Below the pieces are notes generated by a model. It was not told where the DNA came from and did no database searches. It worked only from the letters and a program-made list of their open reading frames with translations. DNA of 64,000 bases from Daldinia sp. FL1419. Taxonomy: Eukaryota; Ascomycota; Sordariomycetes; Xylariales; Hypoxylaceae. The stretch is taken from assembly GCA_025201765.1 (NCBI GenBank), contig MU623387.1, forward strand, positions 124,001 to 188,000. Direction: 5' to 3'. Of this stretch, positions 55,556-64,000 are shown in pieces. A program made the translations under genes and the position numbers. The stretch's first letter is position 1, and each line of letters starts with the position of its first letter.

Positions 55556-56968
55556 ATGGCGTCTAATCACAGTTTCGCTGGCCACAATCATGACCGATTA
55601 GGAGGAAGCGAAGACGCTTTTGCGGGACAAACAATGGTTGCGTCCCAAGACGACGGAAACGACGGGATGGATATCTCGGCGGGGCAGAAGATGCTTTCTG
55701 CTATTACCGGCAGTCTTCTTACATCGCTTCTAGGTAAGCTTTTCCTCACGTCACCTAAGCTACGATCTATAACCTATATTCGGTTTGAATGGTATAAGCT
55801 AACGTCTGGCTGTCTAGTCACTCCTCTAGATGTCGTTCGTGTCCGGCTGCAATCGCAAGGTTCGTCGCAACCCGTTGCAGACTTCCAGAGACTTGCTATT
55901 TCGTCACCCAATGCTTTTCGACCGTCGAACCTTGGGGTTACAGCGTGTTGCCGAGAGGTGTTCTTCATGAATAACAATGCCGAAGTATGCGTCGCCGGTC
56001 CGATGGAAAGCATAGCCGCCTCTGGGGATTGCGCCGTGGAGGAAGTACAGAAGAGGCGGTTCAATTCGACGTTCGACGGTATGAGAAAGATTGCCCGCCA
56101 CGAGGGCTTAACGACGTTATGGCGAGGTTTATCTCCGACGTTAGCTATGACCGTACCTGCGAATATTATCTATTTCACCGGCTACGATTGGCTACGGTAT
56201 AGCAAGTCAAGTCCGGTTAGCAGGATGAGTAGGGAAGAATATGCACCGGTGGTAGCCGGTGCATCCGCGCGAGTCGTTGCCGTTGCTGCGGTTAGCCCTA
56301 TCGATTTATTCCGAACCCGACTCCAGGCGTCACCGGGCTCGACCGCAGCCGGTCACTTGGCGAATACTTTCAAAGGAGTCCGAGAGATGGTGGCCGATAG
56401 GGGTTACAGTTCGCTTTGGAGGGGATTGACCCTAACTCTCTGGCGAGATGTGCCCTTTTCGGCAATGTATTGGTTTGGTTACGAGACGATCAGAGGTAAG
56501 CTGACCGATGCGCGAGAAGAACGACGCGGGCGGCATGCGGCTCGAGAAGCCGGTGGTTCGAGAGCACGGACCAGAACCAGATCACAGAGCAGGGAGAGCC
56601 ATGCAGCAACTTTCATGGATAGTTTCACCGCCGGTTGTCTATCGGGAGCCTTTGCATCGACGGTAACCATGCCGTTCGACGTGGGTAAAACTCGGCGGCA
56701 GGTTTATCAAGACACGTCCAATAAGGCCCTACCTGCGGCGGAGAAGGCTATAGAGCCGGAAGCGCAGCACATGCTCCGCTTTCTCTCGCATATCTATTCC
56801 ACAGAAGGATTTGCAGGACTGTGGAAGGGATGGTTACCCCGTACGCTAAAAGTCGCACCGTCTTGTGCGATCATGATCAGTAGCTACGAGGTTGGTAAGA
56901 GAGCGTTTAGGAGCATTAACGAACGTAAAGCTCAAAAGCAACACGAAGGTCGGGCTGACGAGCCTTGA
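55556..56968 (+). CDS. MTM1: Mitochondrial carrier, Mtm1/SLC25A39-40-like
   Basis: Two exons: 55556-55733 and 55818-56968, giving 442 residues. The three-repeat mitochondrial carrier fold shows the signature PLDVVRVRLQSQ after the intron, then SPIDLFRTRLQ, then MPFDVGKTRRQV, each followed by a helix pair with a W-R/K-G motif (TTLWRGL, SSLWRGL, AGLWKGW). Between helices 1 and 2 of the first repeat lies a long loop with four cysteines (TACCREVFF, AEVCVAG, SGDCAVEE). This corresponds to the cysteine-bearing regulatory loop of SLC25A39, and it supports assignment to the Mtm1/SLC25A39-40 group implicated in mitochondrial glutathione import. An Arg/Ser-rich insert (RARTRTRSQSRES) lies before repeat three. 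The 84-base intron has no stop in frame. The protein sits in the inner mitochondrial membrane. Confidence 0.9.
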   Translation: MASNHSFAGHNHDRLGGSEDAFAGQTMVASQDDGNDGMDISAGQKMLSAITGSLLTSLLGKLFLTSPKLRSITYIRFEWYKLTSGCLVTPLDVVRVRLQSQGSSQPVADFQRLAISSPNAFRPSNLGVTACCREVFFMNNNAEVCVAGPMESIAASGDCAVEEVQKRRFNSTFDGMRKIARHEGLTTLWRGLSPTLAMTVPANIIYFTGYDWLRYSKSSPVSRMSREEYAPVVAGASARVVAVAAVSPIDLFRTRLQASPGSTAAGHLANTFKGVREMVADRGYSSLWRGLTLTLWRDVPFSAMYWFGYETIRGKLTDAREERRGRHAAREAGGSRARTRTRSQSRESHAATFMDSFTAGCLSGAFASTVTMPFDVGKTRRQVYQDTSNKALPAAEKAIEPEAQHMLRFLSHIYSTEGFAGLWKGWLPRTLKVAPSCAIMISSYEVGKRAFRSINERKAQKQHEGRADEP

Positions 56969-57807
56969 CATGTAGCATCACCCCTCTCCCCTCATTACTG
57001 AGTTTTGCATTAGCAGGCGTTGATTAGAGAAAGTTATGATGATACCTTGCTTAGAGGCCAAAAGGGAACCGGAACCAAAAATTAGGGACGGTTGGACGGC
57101 TTGGTCTTTTTTATCACACGATGCTCTTTTATGGCATAGATCGGAACAGTTCGATGGCTACCCTTAATGATGGAATTGTATAATACGTTATGGATGTCAG
57201 GAGAACAAGAAGAGATACGAGAAAGAAAAAAAAGCCAAAAGAGGCCACAGATCATCACAATTCGATATCAGGCCTTCTGATGAGTTTTTAGAACGAATTA
57301 ATACGATGATGATGATAATTACGATGATCATTATGAACTGGCTATTACGTATGTATTATTACTATTAACTGTGTGCTTTGACCTCCATGGACCGCCATTT
57401 CATTTGTTACCTATCATTTTCCAAGAATCTAGGATTTTTTTTTTTTTTTTGGCCCTGAACCTTGCGCATCGTAATCGCACAAGCCACTTTACGCGTATCG
57501 AAAAGCGCGTTAAGTGGTAAAAGGGGTATTTCGCGTCTTCCAAAACGCGTCGAAGCTTGAATCCCGAGAATCTCCATTTAACATAGAAACCTCGGACTAA
57601 TGTGTCAGCTTTTTCGACTTTTTCCCCTACAATTCAATTGTTTCCATTCGTCCTCATAACTTAATTAACTAATCGAATTTGCTAGACGTTTTGTAATTTA
57701 TTCGTCTAGGGGACAATCTGTATAAGTTATAAGTTTAGTTAGTTATATTGAGAAAAAAAGCATCACGGTGTCGCATCTACGTCATTCAAGACACCATCCA
57801 CCTTGGG
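56969..57807. other. Intergenic spacer
   Basis: About 840 bases between the carrier and the UNG gene. No gene is seen. It contains a T15 tract near 57434-57449 and ACGCGT-type words around 57490-57550, close to MluI-box-like sites (for example ACGCGT at 57491-57496 and 57545-57550). Confidence 0.5.
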
Positions 57808-59093
57808 ATGTTTATAGGTCGTTCACTAACACGACCTCGATCCCGACCCCATCTACACTCACACCTGCGATTCCCAGCCCTCGCTGCATTCAAACTTGCA
57901 GCTACTTACATAACAATGTCTTCCACAAAGCGCAAAAGCGAAGGTCTAGCCGCCGGCGACGCCAACAAGAAGCCCAAGGTGAACGCGAGCATAACGTCGT
58001 TCTTCGGCGCGCCCAAGAGTTCGCCCAGTTCGTCCCCCGCGAAAGCCGGCGATGCGGGTCCCTCGGCGCCGCCCCTCAAGTTTGATAAGGACAAGTGGGT
58101 CGCGGGTCTGACGCTGGAGCAGAAGCGCCACCTCCAGCTCGAGATTCAGACCTTGGATCCCAGCTGGTTGGTCCACCTCAAGGACGAGATTACCTCTCCG
58201 GAATTCATCGAGCTCAAGAAGTTCCTCGAGAGCGAGGTCAAGTCCAACAAGAAGGTGTTCCCGCCTAGGGAAGATGTCTACTCTTGGTAGGTTCGCATTG
58301 CTTTTCGATATGCTGTGTGTATAGAAACTAGACTAATGCTATCCCTAGGTCCCGTCACACGCCCTTCCACACGGTTAAGTGTGTCATCCTAGGCCAAGAT
58401 CCTTACCATAACGTCAACCAAGCGCACGGTCTAGCTTTCTCGGTCCGACCTCCGACAAAAGCTCCCCCCTCTCTCAAGAACATGTACATCGCGCTGAAGA
58501 AGGACTACCCTGACTTTGTGCCCCCTCCCAACGGCGGAGGTCTCCTTACCCCCTGGGCGGAGCGTGGCGTACTTATGCTGAACACATGTTTAACCGTGCG
58601 CGCTCACGAGGCCAACTCCCACGCGAACCGTGGCTGGGAGCGCTTCACGCAAAAAGTCATCGACCTCGTCGCGCAGAAGCGCACTCGTGGTGTCGTGTTC
58701 CTGGCCTGGGGTAACCCCGCCGCGAAGAGGGTCACCAAAGTCGATACCCAGCGCCACTTAGTCCTCAAGAGCGTGCACCCAAGTCCTCTAAGCGCGTCGA
58801 GAGGATTCTTCGACTGCGGACACTTCAAGAAGGCTAACGAGTGGCTTACTAGTCGGTACGGCGAGGATGGCGCGATCGACTGGAACCTCAACCCTAGCGA
58901 GAAGAAGCCGGAGAGGAAGGAGGAGGAGAAAGAAGTGGAAGAGGGTGCAGAGGAAGAAAAGGAAGTCTCGCCACCTGTTGTAGCTGTAGGAAAGGTAGAT
59001 GAGGAGGGCGAGGAAGAGAGCAAAATCTTACAGGGGGAAGGTGAAGAGGGTAAGGAAAGCAAAGACGCGGCGAGCGATGCCGAGCAAAAATAA
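57808..59093 (+). CDS. UNG1: Uracil-DNA glycosylase (UNG family 1)
   Basis: Exons are 57808/57916-58286 and 58349-59093, with a 62-base intron. From the ATG at 57916 the protein is 371 residues; from the in-frame ATG at 57808 it is 407. It removes uracil from DNA at the start of base-excision repair. Catalytic motifs are GQDPYH (139-144 in the short form, water-activating Asp141) and HPSPLSA (267-273). A PCNA-binding-like SITSFFG follows a basic nuclear-signal-like N-terminus (KRKSEGLAAGDANKKPK). The extra 36 residues of the long form are rich in Arg, Leu and His without acids, like a mitochondrial presequence, so two starts could yield nuclear and mitochondrial enzyme. After the catalytic domain there is an unusual roughly 60-residue Glu/Lys-rich tail. 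Confidence 0.95.
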
Positions 59094-62000
59094 GTCTACC
59101 TCTGCAGGTTGTTTATATTGTGCGGGTTAGGGATAGGGATATGAGGCGTTTGTATAATTTTCCATTACGGTCGCGCAGGTTTGCCGGTCGGCGTTCTATA
59201 TGATCTACCAATGGTTGGGCTGGCATATGCTTGTCGCATATCGAGATTGTACAGGTTGAGAAAAAAGGCACTCGCGCGAAGAAATGGCATACGTAAATAA
59301 TACCTGCTTTGTCCAAATTATCAGTTTTTCATCTCGGTAGATAAACGCCTTTTGCGCTTGGAATGCTGCTAGTATTACACGTTTAGTCGTCGTGTCCATG
59401 GCCGTCGTACTCTGCCTGCTCGGGGAAGTCATCACTTACGGGCTCTGTGCACTACGGACATAGTAAATAATAAACGAGCTTCCTAACCGTTACTGGAATC
59501 AGTTAGTCAAGATACGATACGATGGGGTCACGAATCCGATCGTTGTGTTAGGTCTGACAAAAAATCCTCTTCAAGTGTCGTCGAACTTGGAAGCGCGCGT
59601 AATTAATTACCTGGCCCGAGCACGGAAGCGAGATGAAGGGTTCGCCTTCTAAAACGGACCTCATTCGCGAGTATAATGAGCTACCTAAGTTATAATTATA
59701 ATCGCAAGCATCTCGTCACTATACCCCCAAGCAGAATGGCAACCGCTGCCCCGTGAGGTTAGGTCCATTGAACGTACTTTAGTAATGAAATCATAGATAA
59801 ACAATCCAACGTTTTGATATTAAGATCGGAACCAAGATATGAAGAGCATGGTAATCGCACCATGTGACACCTTGGCGCATAAATGGGATCTGCGACGACG
59901 TTTCGTTGCGATGCTTCATAACCTAGTGAGGGACAGCCTTCGTTCGAGGCTCATCTAGACGGATATGTCATCGTCGGCATAAGCTCGATCGAGGCACGGC
60001 AAAAGGCGCAGTAAAGCCGTTAAGAGAATGTCTCGGGAACCGGAAATGGAGACCCAGTTACCCCACCATAGACCGTTATGCGCCGTCGTTGTACATGACT
60101 TATAGGTACATATTGGTATTTTGTTTGCTTTATTCTGTATAGATTGTTGGGAGGGAAATTTCGTTAGTAGATAAATTAAGTACCAGGTCTCTCCAGAATA
60201 GAAATGTTGGTTGGTTAGTAGCTCTTTGAAGTTTCTTGCGAATACGTTTGTCATTGTGTATGCCTGTCGGGATAATCGTGGTTGTGGAGTTGTTCGTGAA
60301 TAACATCCAGCATCCAGATAACATGTGCATAAGGCCTGAGATCCCACGCTAGTCATGCAGGTCCCTTTCATCCCCTGGATTCCATGCAAGGCGGGCCACA
60401 CGGCCTGCGCATTACTTATGTTGTACATCGGACCTTGGAAGTTGGAACTATCCAAGTACATAATCTAAGTAAATGATCGATAGATAAAAACTTGGTTAGT
60501 AGCGTTTTTATTAGTTATTATTATTAAAGTTCATAACCTGAGTACCTGGTTTAAAGCCCACGTCCATTCCTTTATTACAATTTTGCGTGAGTCCTATTGA
60601 AAAAAATTAAAAAAATCGCACAATCAGACGGAGGGGTAGTTTTGAGGAAAGGGAGATTGCAACATACTATGAACGTAACATTCAGCCAATACCTCGCACG
60701 AAACCCCTTGAGACCCAACGCGCCGTAATTGGACACGAGAAATCGCGGTCGGTGTAAGACATGCTTTAGTCCAATAGTATGGAGTGATTCTGCACCAATG
60801 GCTCGCAGTTAACTCTCCGAATCAGGCCTCTCCCCGTTAGGGGTGACCTCACTATCATTGCCAACTCATCTAAACCCTAGCCTATAGAAAGAGACCAGTC
60901 TGGTCGGGACCAATGGTTTTCATGAATTAATTGGCTTCGGATCCCGAGTGATGAGTTGTGCTCATGCAAGATTAACGCCCTTCTAAAAGAACGACTTGAG
61001 CGAGGGGAATAAGGGCGAGATAGGGAATGTCTTGGCACTCATTCTGAATGAAATTTTATCTTGGTCATCGAAAGTCAAGACGAAAGTTTGGACGGCGAGC
61101 TAGGAAATCGTCTGAGATGCACATGCTCCTGCTATGTCGATGAAGTGTTACACAGCACGAAAACGGCTACGGACAGGACGAGATCCAGATTAAATATAGC
61201 TTCAAACGGCGAAAAGAAAGATTTAGGTAACCCTACGTTGGTTGAATTCGGACGATAGTGATACCTAAGGTGGCACTCCATATAGAACTGCCGATGGTGT
61301 TCCGATGGTGCTCAACCCCCGACTGCCCAAATCTTACGTTGCAGGAAACGAATCGAGTCGCTGCCGATCAAAACCAGCCAAGGTATCATTCCCTTTACGC
61401 CCTCCACGATAGTCTGGCAGATCACAACGCTTATTAAGAGACGTGTTGGAAGTGAAGCCATCGTCAAGACAGGTTTGGCGAAATATCTGTTTGGAATGGT
61501 GTTGGACGTTTTGAGTCTGAGCTGGCGGTTAATTTACCGATGACTTGGTAACCGACCCGGTTTAGTTTGAAAACCGCGGCCTTGGTTTTCGTGCTAATGA
61601 AAGGCAAACATGGAAGTTCGCAGCTCGTCGAAGCGGAAGAGAAATATACTAACCTTAGGTTAGTATGTAGGTGCAACTCAACCAATTATGATGACCGCTC
61701 TTTTTTGCGGGACTCATGATCCCTCAACGTGGGTAGAGTCCACTTTTGAAGTATCTACACTACATACCTACATAGTATGACATCTGTGCTTCCTAGATTC
61801 GTTACATGGATGAAAAGTTCCATGTGAGATGTGAAATGCAGAAAAAGAGTGGTCTAGGTTCGGGTTGCTACATGATACATGATACATCTCGCCAATGGCG
61901 ATGAATTTCAATACCTTTTTTTATATATTATTTTTTTTTATAGAGGGGAGACACTTGGTAAAGCCTGACCGGGCGCTGCCCCTTGGTTACCACTTCCCGC

Positions 62001-62984
62001 CCTGTAATTAAATTAGAGTTCTTGGGTGAGGATGCGAACCTTTTCAAAGTATTCCAAGTAATTCTCAGCCTCTCTTAGGCTGTAAAGTAACTTCTAGATA
62101 CTTTTGGAGTCTTTGTTCAACCACAGAAAATCTAACGGTGCCTTGACCACGTTGGCCAACGCACCCCTGCTACAACTTCTCCACGCATGCCGGACACCAA
62201 CTAGGCTATCCAATCATAGGTATTAACCTTGGCAGCGCCTACCTGAATGGCTACCACTGACAAACTAAAATAATCTCCTTCAATGGCACTATGCCTTATA
62301 CAGGTAGTCCAAGCAGTCGCGCTACTGTACATTGACCAAGCTTGGAGGTGCGGGTGTACTATCAAGGTAGATTTTGGGGGAGTAGCGAGGACGACTTCCT
62401 TGATCCGTCATTTATGGGAACCTCGTCGAAGTTTGGACCGCCCCTTTAATATTATTATTTTTTTCGTCTTTCTTCTCCCCTTAAGTGAATTGGAACTTTT
62501 TTGAACTCTACCATGCGTGCATCTTGATACCCTTCGTTTTGTTGATTCACGCATATTTGTGAACGTCTTCAATTCTAATCGTTTGATCTTTCGTTACTCT
62601 TTTTTTTTTCTTTTTTCCTTTTTTTCCCTTTTCGGTCGAGGTGTGGTTCCCTCCTATTGATTCATACCCTGGAGCTGGGTTTTTTTTTTCTTCCCACCGG
62701 TAAAGAATATCTCAAAAAAACATACCTGGTTCGAATAGTTCGAGCTCCGTTGGCAATACCATTCGATAATATTACTTGATACCCAACCCCCACTCTGCTG
62801 GCGCAACTCGGACAAGTCTTCCTTTACAAACATTTTATGCGTTAGCCCGCGTCATAATTCGACTATCAAAATACCCACTTGTCTATAATCCAGCGCTTCT
62901 CGGATTTGGATTTACGTGGTAGCTGTGAACGGAATTCCTTTTTTTTCATAAACTACCCGAGAATCCCCAAATCTGCCAATCACC
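59094..62984. other. Gene desert
   Basis: About 3.9 kb without a supported gene. The longest frame (59955-60461 minus, 168 codons) has no recognisable domain. The A+T content is raised around 60480-60620 and 61910-61945. The last 500 bases contain long T and C+T tracts (62451-62470, 62600-62690), probably the promoter and leader of the Msb1-like gene. Confidence 0.55.
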
Positions 62985-64000
62985 ATGCCAAGCCTCTTCT
63001 CTCGAATAAGGGGCAAAGATGGCCCTAAATCTAAGAAGAATGGTAATCTAGCTGATTTAGCAAGTCAATTGCCTAACAAGCCGCGCTGGGAAGATGCGTA
63101 TACGCGAACAACGGTAGAACCTGAAGAGGTTCAGGAATTAGTAAAACGTTGCACGCAAGAAGTCAAAGCTAGGGGTATGAATTATAGAAGAATTTCTATC
63201 TCACCCTTTTTAGCTGATATAGGCTAATCCGTTCGCGACGCGTAGCTCTCGATCTTCCCTTCCTTCTTCTCCCGTTTCGACCAACTTCCGACCCTAGTGC
63301 TGTGCGCACCTTCATCCGCCACTTTTTCAATGAAGAGCAGAACCTACGCGGCGAGGCCCTCGTGCAGGAGCTACGGATGACCGAGCCCATGGTACGTCTT
63401 GCGAGGACGGGATACTGACAAGAAATTTTTGTTAACAAGTCTAGGTCATTTCGGGCGTCTTGAAATGGGTATGGAGCAGGTTGCCAGGCGGTGTAGTGGG
63501 CTGGGATGCCTACGAACTGTTCAGAGTTGGAGAGCAAGGTATAACTCATTCATTCGGTATATACGCGGAATACGTTGCTAAGGAGCGACTTATAATTTAG
63601 ATTCGAGTATGGCTCGCGATTCGTTTTCGACCTTTATTCCACTGAGCGTGGAGAATCAAGCACGGTCACAGATCATATTTGACTATTTTGATTTACTGTC
63701 AGCCATTGCAGCCCATGGCAAATCGAACGGTTTCGGTGGTCGCAAGTTGTCTCGCATGGCAGCTTGGTGGGCCTTCGAACATAAAGATACCGGCAACGGC
63801 TTCGACGGAGGATATAAATCATGGCTAAGGTATGCATATGCCTAGTCTCCAACTTGAAGGTGTATTCGCTAATGAATCCCAGTGCCGCGGATGCGACAAG
63901 CCATATGTTTTTTGCCTATCTAAGATCCATATCACCCCAGCAAGCTCGCGCCGGTATCTCCATGCTCCCCATGTCCTTGCAAAAGCTCCTGCAGGAAACC
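62985..64000 (+). CDS. Msb1/Mug8-domain protein, N-terminal part
   Basis: Five exons seen: 62985-63174, 63246-63391, 63445-63538, 63601-63829 and 63883-64000. The gene runs off the right edge. Introns are 53-71 bases and phases agree. The product opens MPSLFSRIRGKDGPKSKK, then reads LDLPFLLLPFRPTSDPSAVR, TFIRHFFNEEQNLRGEAL and VISGVLKWVWSRLPGGVVGW. It continues DSFSTFIPLSVENQARSQII, then GGRKLSRMAAWWAFEHKD and a HMFFAYLRS segment. This is the N-terminal RhoGAP-like part of the Msb1/Mug8 family (formerly DUF1708), linked to Rho/Cdc42 signalling and polarised growth in yeasts. The catalytic status of the GAP fold is not judged here. Confidence 0.9.

Noticed and set aside
59389..59458. Minus-strand reading ending in an acidic, His/Gly-rich tail (DDFPEQAEYDGHGHDD) after an AG acceptor
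   Set aside because: It looks like the last exon of a gene, but no upstream coding exon is visible in the following several hundred bases.
59955..60461. 168-codon open frame on the minus strand
   Set aside because: It is the longest frame in the 59-63 kb desert, but it has no recognisable domain or signal and its codons look random; no intron-exon context supports it.

Overview
The window is nuclear DNA of a filamentous ascomycete (Pezizomycotina). Genes are split by short introns, mostly 50-85 bases, with GTAAGT-type donors and CTAAC/CTAAT-type branch sites. The gene families point the same way: fungal NADPH oxidase, Zn2Cys6 regulators, a PDR-type ABC transporter, a Dal5-like MFS permease and a Msb1/Mug8 protein. 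A Sordariomycete is likely, but the sequence alone does not fix the genus. There is no CRISPR array, operon or bacterial feature.

Layout. 2-668 is the 3' end of an NADPH oxidase, followed by a small ankyrin gene (1937-2664, minus) inside gene-poor DNA. 4612-10575 groups a MATE efflux protein, a secreted cysteine-rich protein, a monocarboxylate-type MFS carrier and a metal-dependent amidohydrolase/decarboxylase. 12438-18458 holds a small hypothetical gene, a large regulator-like protein with both a Zn2Cys6-type cluster and C2H2 fingers, and a ComA/phosphosulfolactate-synthase-like protein. 18459-21065 is a repeat island with nested inverted-repeat elements and a G-rich 8-base tandem repeat. 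It is followed by four tandem copies of an unrecognised small helical protein family (21066-23426), the most unusual feature of the window. 23769-28571 has an alpha/beta hydrolase, a Dal5-like permease and a gamma-glutamylcyclotransferase-like gene.

28572-33300 is a gene desert with one zinc-finger gene relic. 33301-38138 carries a multi-span membrane protein and a coiled-coil scaffold-like protein. 40681-49109 is a divergent pair: a ten-exon PDR ABC transporter and an eleven-exon Zn2Cys6 regulator sharing a 653-base promoter that has five CCGAAG/CTTCGG hexamers. A broken short-chain dehydrogenase relic follows. 51571-59093 contains an acidic hypothetical protein with two look-alike introns, an F-box protein, a Mtm1/SLC25A39-type mitochondrial carrier and uracil-DNA glycosylase. 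59094-62984 is another desert. The window ends inside a Msb1/Mug8-type gene.

How genes may work together: the ABC transporter and its divergent regulator look like an efflux module. The MATE, secreted protein, MFS and amidohydrolase neighbourhood could be a small export/catabolic accessory block, but that is inference. Exon joins were worked out by hand from splice signals, reading phase and family resemblance, with no alignment or transcript data.
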